Below are positions 36,668 through 45,682 of a stretch of DNA of 64,000 nucleotides, piece by piece. The stretch comes from Echinicola sp. 20G. Its GTDB lineage: Bacteria > Bacteroidota > Bacteroidia > Cytophagales > Cyclobacteriaceae. Numbering within the stretch: position 1 is the stretch's first letter; every line of letters begins with the position of its first letter. The notes beneath the pieces are model-generated. The model was not told where the DNA came from. It saw only the letters and a list, made by a program, of their open reading frames with translations, and did no database searches. A program made the translations under genes and the position numbers. The stretch is from NCBI RefSeq assembly GCF_015533855.1, contig NZ_AP024154.1, forward strand, positions 1,553,001 through 1,617,000, read 5' to 3'.

Positions 36668-37462
36668 TTAAGCAAAAATACTAATACTTTCTTCTTCAAA
36701 GTGCGTGACTACTTTTTCTGGTCGATTAGGTATTTGCTGTTTGCCTGCTATTTCTCTAAAGATTAGCCTAAGGCTCTTCCGGATCGTGCGGTCATTTTTT
36801 CTATAATTTTTACCCTTGTCAAGCTGCTTGATGCCGGGTATAGTCCGGCGACTTATCTCAAGTTTTCGGATATATTTTACTAGGGTTTCGCCGAGGAGTT
36901 CAGAAGTTTTAATGTCAATGCTAGTTTCAGTATCCTCTTTATTTAAAGCAGGATAGACCTCCGCCAATATATTACCCGTATCCACACCTTTATTAAGAAG
37001 ATGAAGGCATCCACCTATGTAGTCGAAATCTTTGAAAAGCAATGGCCAAAATAAGGTGTCATTACCACGATATTTGGGTGAGATTCCATAATGGACATTC
37101 ACGGCAGCCATTGACGGTATGTTGATTATTTCCTCCTTGAGTAAAGGGGCTCTACAAGTAATTAAAAGGTCAGGAGAAAGTCTTTTTAAGAAATTAATTC
37201 CCTCAGTTGAATTGATTTGTTTTACGTCAAACGGAACCCTATTCACTATTTCAGTATTCTTCTCGCTACTATAAAGGATCCTTTTCAATTTGCCATACCT
37301 TGCTTTGACAAGGATTCTTTTTAAAATGCCTTTCCAATTTCTTTTCTTGTTGTTATTAGAGAAAGTGGGTTGAATTACTACTGCCCTAGGGTATTGAAGT
37401 AATATTTTCTCCAAAACGAGCATTTCCCTAGCTTTGCATTCACTGATAATTACTATTTTCAT
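36668..37462 (-). CDS. Formyltransferase-like protein (Fmt/PurN superfamily)
   Basis: 264 residues from ATG 37462. NVHYGISPKYRGNDTLFWPLL contains the catalytic Asn and His of the 10-formyl-tetrahydrofolate transferase fold, and CLHLLNKGVDTGNILAE the following Asp and Gly-rich loop. It is shorter than Met-tRNA formyltransferase and lacks its C-terminal tRNA-binding domain. Similar stand-alone enzymes formylate amino sugars or small molecules in surface polysaccharide or antibiotic synthesis. No sugar genes are nearby, so the substrate is open. The rich Lys/Arg middle (KKRNWKGILKRILVKARYG) is unusual. Confidence 0.8.
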   Translation of the reverse strand: MKIVIISECKAREMLVLEKILLQYPRAVVIQPTFSNNNKKRNWKGILKRILVKARYGKLKRILYSSEKNTEIVNRVPFDVKQINSTEGINFLKRLSPDLLITCRAPLLKEEIINIPSMAAVNVHYGISPKYRGNDTLFWPLLFKDFDYIGGCLHLLNKGVDTGNILAEVYPALNKEDTETSIDIKTSELLGETLVKYIRKLEISRRTIPGIKQLDKGKNYRKNDRTIRKSLRLIFREIAGKQQIPNRPEKVVTHFEEESISIFA

Positions 37463-37489
37463 ATGGTGTAAAAATTGACATGAAACCAA

Positions 37490-37793
37490 TAAGCGTCACT
37501 GATCTTCTCAGCCGCGTGCAAGTTGTGGATATTTGGGTTAATAATTCTTTAGTATTCTAAATATAAGTTATTTTAATACTAAAAAAATGTATTTTAAGTA
37601 TAAATATTTACTTTTTGTACTTAACGCTTATTTTAAGCAAATTGTTTATTTCAACTGAATGATTTTTACTAGTGGTATTTTTTTACTGTCACTGGTTATG
37701 TTAATTTCTGTCAATTTGACACAGAAATAGGATTGGAACAAGGCTTGTTATGAGGGAAATAACTAAATCGAATAATTCAAAATCTATATAATT
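37490..37793. other. AT-rich divergent intergenic region upstream of htpG
   Basis: 304 bases, very A/T-rich at 37540-37680. An inverted repeat tttctgt (37705-37711) and acagaaa (37721-37727) encloses ttgac; the inner tgtcaa-t-ttgaca is also a perfect palindrome. This may be the binding site of a heat-shock or other regulator for htpG. No ORF of interest. Confidence 0.45.
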
Positions 37794-39677
37794 ATGCAGG
37801 AGAAAGGCACAATCTCGATCCATACCGAGAACATATTTCCGATCATTAAGAAGTTTCTGTACTCAGATAATGAGATTTTTTTGAGAGAGTTGGTATCCAA
37901 TGCAGTGGATGCTACACAGAAGATCAAAAGATTGGCGCAGCTTGGACAGTATTCCGGAGAGCTGGGAGATATTACCGTAGAGGTTAGCTTTGATAAGGAG
38001 AAGAAGACCATTACTATTTCCGACAAAGGTTTAGGGATGACCGCTGAGGAGATTAAGAAATACATTAATCAGATTGCATTTTCTGGTGCGACTGAATTTG
38101 TGGAGAAATTCAAGGATGCCAAAGATGCCAATGAGATCATTGGTAAATTTGGACTGGGCTTTTACTCCGCCTTTATGGTGGCTCATCGAGTGGATATTCA
38201 CTCTTTGTCTTATCAAGAAGGTGCTGAGCCTGCCAAATGGACATGTGATGGAAGTACCTCGTTTGAAATTTCTGCAGGGGACAGAACAGAAAGAGGTACA
38301 GAGATAACGCTCCACATCAATGAGGAGTCTGAGGAATTTTTGGACAAATGGAAGCTACAGGAAATCCTCGACAAGTATTGTAAGTTTTTGCCAGTTCCTA
38401 TCAAGTTTGAGACCAAGACGGAAAGTGTAGAAGATGGCAAAGATGATGAAGGTAAGACTAAGTACAAGTCAGTGGAGGTTGATAATATTATCAATACCAC
38501 TGAGCCTATTTGGACCAAGTCCCCAAGTGATTTAAAAGATGAGGATTACTTGTCCTTTTATAAGGAACTTTATCCAATGAGTGAAGATCCACTTTTCTGG
38601 ATTCACCTAAATGTGGATTATCCATTTAACCTGACAGGGGTCCTTTATTTTCCTAAGGTCAAGAATGAATTTGAGTTGCAGAGGAACAAGATCAAGCTAT
38701 TCTCTCGTCAGGTATTCATTACTGACGAAGTAAAGGATATTGTGCCTGAATTTTTAATGTTGTTACATGGGGTTATTGATTCTCCAGATATTCCATTGAA
38801 CGTATCCAGAAGCTTTTTGCAAGCGGATGGTAATGTGAAGAAAATCAATAGCTACATCACCAAAAAAGTGGCAGACAAGCTGGCTGAACTGTTTAAGAAA
38901 GACAGAACATCTTATGAATCCAAATGGAGTGATATCGGGCTATTTGTTAAATATGGGATGATCAGTGAGGATAAGTTCTATGAAAAAGGAAAAGACTTTG
39001 CTTTACTGACGAACACCAAAGGAGAGCATTTTACTATTGCTGAATACCAGGAGAAGGTAAAAGCCAATCAAACCGATAAGGATGGCCAGGCCATTATCTT
39101 GTACAGCACAGATGCTGAGAAGCAGGATGCCTTTATTCAGTCAGCTGACAAGAAGGATTATGATGTTTTGGTGTTGGATTCGCCTATTGATAGTCACTTT
39201 ATCAATAATCTGGAACAAAAGCTAGAGAAGACATCCTTGAAGCGTGTGGATGCTGATGTAGTGGATAAGTTGATTAAAAAAGATGATGCCACTGCGAATG
39301 TCCTTACCGAAGACCAAAGTAAATCGGTCAAGGAAATCTTTGAAAAGGCAATAGGCAATCCAAGCTATGCGGTTGAAGTGGAAGGCTTAAGCCCAGAAGA
39401 ACTTCCCGTAACGATTACCATGGAAGAGTTTATGAGAAGGATGAAGGATATGGCTCAAACTGGAGGAGGAATGGGCTTCTATGGTGCGATGCCTGATAGC
39501 TATAAAGTGGCCATCAATGGAAACCATAAGGTGATTGATAAAATCCTTAAGGCTGAAGGTAAAGAGGAGCAGTCAAAATTGGCCAAGCAAGCCTTTGACC
39601 TGGCCATGCTTTCTCAAGGTATGCTTTCTGGAAAAGATCTTACAGAGTTTGTAAAAAGAAGTGTAGATATGATTTAG
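37794..39677 (+). CDS. htpG: Chaperone HtpG (Hsp90)
   Basis: ATP-dependent cytoplasmic chaperone. 627 residues with the three Hsp90 domains: N-terminal GHKL ATPase (ELVSNAVDA, DKGLGMT, IGKFGLGFYSAF), middle domain (LYFPKVKNEFELQRNKIKLF, VSRSFLQAD) and C-terminal dimerisation domain. Start ATG 37794. Ends with a strong terminator, so it is monocistronic. Regulation probably involves the inverted repeat upstream. Confidence 0.97.
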   Translation: MQEKGTISIHTENIFPIIKKFLYSDNEIFLRELVSNAVDATQKIKRLAQLGQYSGELGDITVEVSFDKEKKTITISDKGLGMTAEEIKKYINQIAFSGATEFVEKFKDAKDANEIIGKFGLGFYSAFMVAHRVDIHSLSYQEGAEPAKWTCDGSTSFEISAGDRTERGTEITLHINEESEEFLDKWKLQEILDKYCKFLPVPIKFETKTESVEDGKDDEGKTKYKSVEVDNIINTTEPIWTKSPSDLKDEDYLSFYKELYPMSEDPLFWIHLNVDYPFNLTGVLYFPKVKNEFELQRNKIKLFSRQVFITDEVKDIVPEFLMLLHGVIDSPDIPLNVSRSFLQADGNVKKINSYITKKVADKLAELFKKDRTSYESKWSDIGLFVKYGMISEDKFYEKGKDFALLTNTKGEHFTIAEYQEKVKANQTDKDGQAIILYSTDAEKQDAFIQSADKKDYDVLVLDSPIDSHFINNLEQKLEKTSLKRVDADVVDKLIKKDDATANVLTEDQSKSVKEIFEKAIGNPSYAVEVEGLSPEELPVTITMEEFMRRMKDMAQTGGGMGFYGAMPDSYKVAINGNHKVIDKILKAEGKEEQSKLAKQAFDLAMLSQGMLSGKDLTEFVKRSVDMI

Positions 39678-39696
39678 TCAGTCGTAATGCTATAGA

Positions 39697-39733
39697 AGGC
39701 CCCCGTGGATATGATTCTTTGGGGGCTTTTTCT
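39697..39733 (+). terminator. Terminator of htpG
   Basis: gccccc and gggggc form a GC stem with a 16-base loop, followed by tttttctt. Confidence 0.85.
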
Positions 39734-39817
39734 TTGATTCAAAGTTCGTTCTGAAAAAGATTTTATTAAAAAAAATCAGAAATGGGCTGGTTTCAGGAAT
39801 TATTTTATTTTTGTAAG

Positions 39818-40234
39818 ATGTTATCCAAAAAAACCAAATATGCTTTCCATGCTTTGACCTATCTTGGTAAGCATAAAGATGAAGGGTCTGTGCTGATCCA
39901 GGACATAGCTACTGAGCACGGTATTTCGCATAAGTTTCTAGAAAATATCTTGCTTGAATTGAAAAAGGCAGGCTTTCTAGGGAGCAAAAAAGGAAAAGGT
40001 GGTGGATACTATCTTATCAAAGAGCCAAAGGAAATCCCTTTGTCCAGAATTATTAGGCTTTTGGATGGGCCTATAGCTTTGCTCCCATGTGTAAGTTTAA
40101 ACTACTACGAAGCATGCGAGGAATGTAAAGATCAAGTGAAATGTGGATTAAATAAAGTCATGATACAAGTACGTGATGAGACACTTAACATATTGGAAAA
40201 CAAGACATTGGCTGATATTTTAGATAAGGAGTAA
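39818..40234 (+). CDS. Rrf2-family regulator of sulfur assimilation
   Basis: 138 residues from ATG 39818 (MLSKKTKYAFHAL is the usual Rrf2 start; the frame opens further up). Winged HTH: ISHKFLENILLELKKAGFL, then KGKGGGYYL. Four Cys in CVSLNYYEACEECKDQVKC could hold an Fe-S cluster, as in IscR and related sensors. It stands immediately before the sulfate-assimilation genes, so it probably senses Fe-S status or a sulfur metabolite and controls them. A 12-bp inverted repeat overlapping the promoter of the next gene is the best operator candidate. Confidence 0.88.
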   Translation: MLSKKTKYAFHALTYLGKHKDEGSVLIQDIATEHGISHKFLENILLELKKAGFLGSKKGKGGGYYLIKEPKEIPLSRIIRLLDGPIALLPCVSLNYYEACEECKDQVKCGLNKVMIQVRDETLNILENKTLADILDKE

Positions 40235-40264
40235 AAAAATTTTCCTACAAACCCTACTTTTTTT

Positions 40265-40309
40265 ATAGGTTTTATATACTTTTGTGTTTCAACAAATTAT
40301 AAAACCTAT
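40265..40309 (+). promoter_or_regulatory. Promoter and operator candidate of the sulfate cluster
   Basis: ataggttttata (40265-40276) and tataaaacctat (40298-40309) are a perfect 12-bp inverted repeat with a 21-base spacer. The spacer begins with tacttttg (40277-40284), an exact TAnnTTTG -7 box. The right arm runs into the start codon at 40308. A regulator bound here would block transcription or translation; a hairpin in the leader RNA is the alternative. Confidence 0.65.
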
Positions 40310-40550
40310 GATTTTTGATCAACCTATCAAAAAATGGTTTGTAGATGAAAAGGGAAAGGATAGCAACATTAAGAGTGTGATGAAATCTATTTCCTGGAGA
40401 TTGGTGGGAACCATTGACACCATGGTTATTTCATATTTAATAACCGGTCAAATTAAAACAGCCCTGTCAATTGGCTCAATTGAAGTAGTGAGCAAAATGA
40501 TTCTTTATTATTTTCACGAAAGAGCTTGGGCTAAAATCTCAGAAAGATAA
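40308..40550 (+). CDS. DUF2061 small membrane protein
   Basis: 80 residues from ATG 40308; the frame is open back to GTG 40284, but that codon lies within the -7 box. SVMKSISWRLVGTIDTMVISYLITG and ALSIGSIEVVSKMILYYFHERAWAKI are the two membrane helices of the DUF2061 family. These proteins are often next to sulfate-assimilation genes in Bacteroidota (recalled), and a role in sulfate or sulfite passage is possible but unproven. First gene of the cluster. Confidence 0.85.
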   Translation: MIFDQPIKKWFVDEKGKDSNIKSVMKSISWRLVGTIDTMVISYLITGQIKTALSIGSIEVVSKMILYYFHERAWAKISER

Positions 40551-40561
40551 TATTATTGAAG

Positions 40562-41263
40562 ATGAAGAAGAACTTATTAAAAGACTTGTCCATTCGCGTT
40601 GATAACCTTCCCATTGCAGATGCTATTGCTCAGCTTTGTGAATTGTTCCCAGGTAAAGTGGTTTTTTCCACTTCTCTTGGACAGGAAGATCAGGTCATTA
40701 CTGAAATTATCTCAAAAAATAATCTGCCAGTAAAGATATTTACTTTGGATACCGGAAGACTATTTTATGAGACTTATGAGCTTCTTTCAAAAACTGAAAG
40801 TAAATATAATATCAAGATCAAGACTTATTACCCCAATACTGGTTCAGTGGAAAAACTGGTGAGTGATATAGGGATCAACGGTTTTTATGAGTCTCCTGAA
40901 AACCGCAAAAGTTGTTGTTATATCCGAAAAGTGGAGCCTTTAAAAAGGGCCTTGGCTGGAAATAGCATCTGGATTACTGGCCTTAGGTCCGAACAAAGTG
41001 AGAATAGAAGTGAGATGAGGAAGCTCGAATGGGATCAAGGCAACCAAATCATGAAATTCAATCCACTATTGTATTGGAATATGGATGAAATGCTACAATA
41101 CATCAGTGACAATAAAATACCCTATAACCCACTTCATGACAAGGGCTATATCAGCATTGGCTGTGCCCCTTGTACCCGGGCGATTGAGCCTGGAGAAGAC
41201 CCACGAGCCGGCAGATGGTGGTGGGAAAGTTCGAAAAAAGAATGTGGTTTACATATAAAATAG
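40562..41263 (+). CDS. cysH: Adenylyl-sulfate (APS) reductase, Fe-S type
   Basis: Reduces APS to sulfite and AMP using thioredoxin. 233 residues. STSLGQEDQ is the PAPS-reductase-family nucleotide motif. The cluster-binding pattern CC (SCCYIRK) and CxxC (GCAPCTRA) marks the [4Fe-4S] APS-type, not the PAPS type of E. coli; KKECGLH carries the catalytic Cys near the C-terminus. Consistently, no APS kinase (cysC) is present in the cluster. Start ATG 40562, 11 bases after the previous stop. Confidence 0.93.
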   Translation: MKKNLLKDLSIRVDNLPIADAIAQLCELFPGKVVFSTSLGQEDQVITEIISKNNLPVKIFTLDTGRLFYETYELLSKTESKYNIKIKTYYPNTGSVEKLVSDIGINGFYESPENRKSCCYIRKVEPLKRALAGNSIWITGLRSEQSENRSEMRKLEWDQGNQIMKFNPLLYWNMDEMLQYISDNKIPYNPLHDKGYISIGCAPCTRAIEPGEDPRAGRWWWESSKKECGLHIK

Positions 41264-41272
41264 ATTTTAAGT

Positions 41273-42172
41273 ATGAAGAATATATTTGTTCCAAATCCTA
41301 AAGAAGCCGAATCCATCCAGATTATCAGAGAAGTGGCAGCACAGTTTGAAAGACCTGTATTATTATTTTCTGGAGGAAAGGACTCGATCACCTTGGTGAG
41401 ATTGGCTCAAAAAGCTTTTTATCCCGCAAAAATCCCTTTCCCTTTGTTGCATGTGGATACGGGACATAACTTCCCTGAAACCATCCAATTCAGAGACCAA
41501 TTGGTAGCGGAATTGGGGCTAGAATTGATCGTTAGGAATGTGCAGGATGCCATTGATCAAGGAAAAGTACAGGAAGAGAAAGGTCGTTATTCCAGTAGAA
41601 ATTCACTTCAGACTACCACGTTGTTGGATGCTATTGAAGAGTTCAAATTTGATGCCTGTATCGGTGGGGCAAGAAGAGATGAGGAAAAGGCAAGGGCCAA
41701 AGAGCGCGTTTTTTCCGTTCGAGATGATTTTGGGCAGTGGGATGAGAAAAACCAAAGGCCAGAGCTTTTTGACATGTTAAACGGAAAAGTTCATCAGGGG
41801 CAAAATGTAAGGGCTTTCCCTATTTCCAACTGGACTGAACTGGATGTTTGGGAATATATTAAGACAGAAAATATCCAAATTCCTTCCATCTATTTTGCAC
41901 ATAGGAGAGAGACTTTTGTGAGAGATGGCATGATTTGGACAGCGTCTGAACATGTTTATCGTGAGGAGCATGAAGAGGTGGAAGAAAGAATGGTTCGATT
42001 TAGAACCGTAGGAGATATGACCTGTACTGCTGCTGTATTGTCAGAAGCGGAAACCTTGGAAGAAGTTGTGGATGAAATCAGGGCCAGTACGATCTCTGAA
42101 CGTGGAGCAAGAATTGATGATAAACGCTCTGAAGCAGCCATGGAAAGCAGGAAAAAAGTAGGTTATTTTTAG
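41273..42172 (+). CDS. cysD: Sulfate adenylyltransferase subunit 2
   Basis: Makes APS from sulfate and ATP with CysN. 299 residues. LLFSGGKDSITLVRLA is the PP-loop; HVDTGHNFPE and IGGARRDEEKARAKER are conserved, as is the C-terminal RFRTVGDMTCTAAV. Nine bases separate it from cysH. Start ATG 41273. Confidence 0.96.
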   Translation: MKNIFVPNPKEAESIQIIREVAAQFERPVLLFSGGKDSITLVRLAQKAFYPAKIPFPLLHVDTGHNFPETIQFRDQLVAELGLELIVRNVQDAIDQGKVQEEKGRYSSRNSLQTTTLLDAIEEFKFDACIGGARRDEEKARAKERVFSVRDDFGQWDEKNQRPELFDMLNGKVHQGQNVRAFPISNWTELDVWEYIKTENIQIPSIYFAHRRETFVRDGMIWTASEHVYREEHEEVEERMVRFRTVGDMTCTAAVLSEAETLEEVVDEIRASTISERGARIDDKRSEAAMESRKKVGYF

Positions 42173-42252
42173 AATGACCAACGCTTGACCTCAGGGGCAT
42201 TTCATTTAAGTTGACCCTTTTGCCACATTTCAAATTCCCTAAAAAGAAAACA

Positions 42253-43512
42253 ATGAGTACTGAAAATAGAAAACTGATTAATATAGCGACGGCCGGTAGT
42301 GTAGATGATGGAAAGAGCACACTTATCGGTCGATTGCTTTATGATACCAAATCCTTGACAACCGATAAACTGGAAGCCATTGAGCGGAACAGTAAGCAAA
42401 AAGGATTTGATTACCTTGATTTTTCCTTGGCTACTGATGGATTGGTGGCTGAGAGGGAGCAAGGCATTACCATTGATGTAGCACATATTTACTTCAATAC
42501 ACAAAAGACAAATTACATTATCGCGGATACCCCAGGTCACGTGGAGTATACCAGAAATATGGTTACGGGAGCCTCTACTTCTCAAGTGGCTATAATTCTG
42601 ATTGATGCCAGAAAAGGGGTGATAGAGCAAACTTACCGTCACTTTTTTATCAATAATTTACTTCGGGTAGGCCATGTCATTGTGGCAATCAACAAAATGG
42701 ATTTGGTGGACTTTGACCAACAGGTTTTTGAAGAGATCAAAGCGGATTTTGAAGGGCTGATAGAAAAGAGTGATTACAATGATGACCAGGTGACATTTAT
42801 CCCGGTAAGTGCGCTTCATGGAGATAATATCGCTACCGGATCAGATAAAATGGATTGGTATCAAGGCCCATCCTTGTTGGATTATCTGGAAGATTTAGAG
42901 ATTGACGAGCTAGAAGACCACAGTGCGGCGCGTTTTTCCGTACAATATGTAGTAAGGCCAAAGACAGACTCCCATCATGATTTCAGAGGATTTGCGGGTA
43001 AGCTTTATGGAGGAAACATAGCTGTAGGAGATGAAGTAACTGTTTTGCCAACGTTTACCACGACTAAAGTCAAAGCCATTCATTTCTTTGATCAGGAGTT
43101 TGATGAAGCCGTACCTGGAAGCTCCATTACGATTACTTTGGAAGACGAAGTAAATGTAAGCAGAGGGGACATGTTGGTAAAATCCAGCGAACTTCCAAAA
43201 TCTGAAAAGCAGTTGTCAGCAACCATTTGTCAGGTGAATAGCAAACCATTAAGAATTGGTGCAAAATATATTCTTCAACATGGTGTGAACCAAGTTTTAG
43301 CCAAAGTGGACAGCATAGAGGGCTTGGTACACACAGATTTCTCCGGGGGGGAAACAGCAGATCAGTTGAAGTTAAATGATATCGGTAAAGTGAATTTTAG
43401 GTTGAGTAAGCCTATTCACTTTGACCCTTACAAAGAAAGCAAGTCTAACGGAAGCTTTATTTTGATCGATGAAGGTTCCTATGATACGACCAGTGTAGGG
43501 TTCATTCAGTAG
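42253..43512 (+). CDS. cysN: Sulfate adenylyltransferase subunit 1 (GTPase)
   Basis: GTPase partner that drives APS formation. 419 residues, compared with about 475 in E. coli CysN; the short form is usual in this phylum. Motifs: AGSVDDGKSTLIGRLL (P-loop), REQGITIDVAH (G2), DTPGH (G3), NKMD (G4). Beta-barrel domains II and III follow. No fused APS kinase. The ATG at 42253 is chosen because the family starts shortly before the P-loop; the frame is open to 42211. Confidence 0.95.
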   Translation: MSTENRKLINIATAGSVDDGKSTLIGRLLYDTKSLTTDKLEAIERNSKQKGFDYLDFSLATDGLVAEREQGITIDVAHIYFNTQKTNYIIADTPGHVEYTRNMVTGASTSQVAIILIDARKGVIEQTYRHFFINNLLRVGHVIVAINKMDLVDFDQQVFEEIKADFEGLIEKSDYNDDQVTFIPVSALHGDNIATGSDKMDWYQGPSLLDYLEDLEIDELEDHSAARFSVQYVVRPKTDSHHDFRGFAGKLYGGNIAVGDEVTVLPTFTTTKVKAIHFFDQEFDEAVPGSSITITLEDEVNVSRGDMLVKSSELPKSEKQLSATICQVNSKPLRIGAKYILQHGVNQVLAKVDSIEGLVHTDFSGGETADQLKLNDIGKVNFRLSKPIHFDPYKESKSNGSFILIDEGSYDTTSVGFIQ

Positions 43513-43579
43513 AAAGATCCAGAGGACAAGATAATGTCTCCTTAGATCATTCAACAACAACCAAAACACAACAACCACT

Positions 43580-45682
43580 ATGCAAAGTTTTAGAACAGAA
43601 ATTGAAAATCCACTCGTGGAAAAAGATATTATTGAACTTGAAAAGAAGATTGCACTTTTCAAGGATGGTAAGATAGATGAAGAAAAATTCAGAAGCCTAA
43701 GACTGGCAAGAGGCGTTTATGGCCAGCGTCAGCAAGGTGTGCAGATGATTCGGATCAAGTTGCCATATGGTAAAGTGACAGGTAAGCAGCTGCATAGAAT
43801 CTGTAAGGTATCTGATGAATATTCCACGGGAAGATTGCACATCACTACACGTCAAGATATCCAAATTCACTATGTCAGCTTGGACAGGACCCCTGAACTA
43901 TGGGCTGAACTGGAAAAGGATGATGTTACTTTGAGGGAAGCTTGTGGAAACACCGTGAGAAATGTTACGGCTTCAGAAACCGCAGGTGTTGATCCTAAGG
44001 AAGCATTTGATGTGACGCCATATGCAGATGCTACTTTTAGGTATATGCTGAGAAATCCAATTTCTCAAGAAATGGGAAGGAAGTTTAAAATGGCTTTTTC
44101 TTCCAGTGAAGAGGATACTGCTTTGACCTATCTTCATGACTTGGGTTTTATTCCTAAAATCAAAACTGTCAATGGTGAAGAAGTAAGAGGCTTTAAGGTA
44201 ATGCTTGGAGGTGGACTTGGCTCGCAGCCAAGAAATGCCGACATCATCACTGATTTTCTAGAAACTGATAAACTGATTCCTTTTATTGAAGGAGTTGTAA
44301 GGATCTTTGACCGTCATGGAGAAAGAGCCAAAAGGATGAAAGCGAGAATGAAATTCCTCATCAAGGAAATTGGTGTGGAGGCATTCTTACAATTAGTGGA
44401 GGAAGAGCAAAAAGCTCTTCAGTTCCAATCATATCCGATTGATTATAAAAGCTACGAGGAAAAGCAACAATTGCCTAACCTTGAAATTCCAGAGGTAGAC
44501 ACACCTCAAGGAGAAGCCTATGAGAGATGGTTGCAAACCAACGTGATTCCTCAGAAGCAAGCGGGTTACGTGTCTATTGGCATCAAAGTTCACTTGGGGG
44601 ATTTTTATACGGACAAAGCCAGAAAATTGGCAGATTTGGTGAGTCAATACGCCAATGATGAAATCCGTTTGACGCTTCGACAAAATATCCTGATCAGGGA
44701 TGTCAAGGAGGAAGCATTGCCATTTTTCTATAGGGAATTGGAGCAATTGGATTTTGTAGCTTATGGATACAATACCCTAGCAGATTTGACAGCTTGCCCC
44801 GGTACAGATACTTGTAATTTGGGAATTGCAAGCAGCACAGGCGCTGCCCATATCTTGGAAGAAGTCATTTTCAAAGAGTATCCTCAGCATCTGTTCAATA
44901 AGGATTTGACGATTAAGATTTCAGGCTGTATGAATGCCTGCGGTCAGCACAATATGGCATCTATTGGTTTCCAAGGGATGTCCATCAAAGTAGGTAAGTC
45001 TGTGATCCCGGCATTGCAAGTGCTATTGGGTGGAGCTACCTTAGGCGATGGTGAAGGAAGGTTTGCTGATAAGGTTATCAAAATTCCTAGCAAGAGGGCT
45101 CCTCAGGCATTGAGGATTATTTTGGATGATTTTGACAAGAATGCTGAAAAAGGAGAAGCTTTTGTGGATTATTATGACCGACAAGGCCAGATGTATTTCT
45201 ATGAGAACCTTAAGCCTTTAACCACTACAGATGATATTGTGGATGCCGATTTTATAGACTGGGGCAACGAACAACCTTATGTAAAAGCAGTAGGTGTGGG
45301 AGAGTGTGCCGGTGTAGTGATTGACTTGGTAGCAACTTTACTCTTAGAAGCGCGTGAGAAATTGGCCAATGCAGAAGACAGTATCAATGACCAGAAGTGG
45401 TCTGATAGTATCTATCATACTTATGCAACCTTGGTAAATACTGCAAAAGCCATTTTGGTTTCTGAAGGGAAGAAAACCAATTCCTATGCAGATATTGTCA
45501 ACCAATTTGATGAGACATTTGTCGCTACAGGTAAGATTGATTTGGGAAGTAGTTTCGCCGATGTAGTTTATGAAATCCAAAGAAATGAGCCTACAGAGGA
45601 GTTTGCCAAAGCCTATTATAAAAAAGCAGAAAAAGTATATCATTTGATCAGTGATTTCAGAGCGAAGGAGGTAGAAGCATGA
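43580..45682 (+). CDS. Sulfite reductase (siroheme, Fe-S) with C-terminal HEPN-like domain
   Basis: Reduces sulfite to sulfide. 700 residues. Two ferredoxin-like half-domains and siroheme domains occupy about 1-575; ACPGTDTCNLG and SGCMNACGQHNMA give the C-x5-C and C-x3-C that bind the 4Fe-4S/siroheme centre, and RLHITTRQDIQIHY is the siroheme-binding segment. After about residue 590 comes an extra all-helical tail (LEAREKLANAEDSIND...YHTYATLVNTAKAIL) with the shape of a HEPN domain, but no RxxxxH RNase motif. The electron donor is probably ferredoxin, as no flavoprotein is encoded. Its end overlaps cobA by 4 bases. Confidence 0.92.
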   Translation: MQSFRTEIENPLVEKDIIELEKKIALFKDGKIDEEKFRSLRLARGVYGQRQQGVQMIRIKLPYGKVTGKQLHRICKVSDEYSTGRLHITTRQDIQIHYVSLDRTPELWAELEKDDVTLREACGNTVRNVTASETAGVDPKEAFDVTPYADATFRYMLRNPISQEMGRKFKMAFSSSEEDTALTYLHDLGFIPKIKTVNGEEVRGFKVMLGGGLGSQPRNADIITDFLETDKLIPFIEGVVRIFDRHGERAKRMKARMKFLIKEIGVEAFLQLVEEEQKALQFQSYPIDYKSYEEKQQLPNLEIPEVDTPQGEAYERWLQTNVIPQKQAGYVSIGIKVHLGDFYTDKARKLADLVSQYANDEIRLTLRQNILIRDVKEEALPFFYRELEQLDFVAYGYNTLADLTACPGTDTCNLGIASSTGAAHILEEVIFKEYPQHLFNKDLTIKISGCMNACGQHNMASIGFQGMSIKVGKSVIPALQVLLGGATLGDGEGRFADKVIKIPSKRAPQALRIILDDFDKNAEKGEAFVDYYDRQGQMYFYENLKPLTTTDDIVDADFIDWGNEQPYVKAVGVGECAGVVIDLVATLLLEAREKLANAEDSINDQKWSDSIYHTYATLVNTAKAILVSEGKKTNSYADIVNQFDETFVATGKIDLGSSFADVVYEIQRNEPTEEFAKAYYKKAEKVYHLISDFRAKEVEA

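Noticed and set aside
40284..40307. GTG start for the DUF2061 gene
   Set aside because: The GTG is part of the -7 promoter box, so it cannot be in the transcript; ATG 40308 is used.
43580..45682. Nitrite reductase instead of sulfite reductase
   Set aside because: Motifs do not separate the two well, but its place between cysN and siroheme genes favours sulfite.
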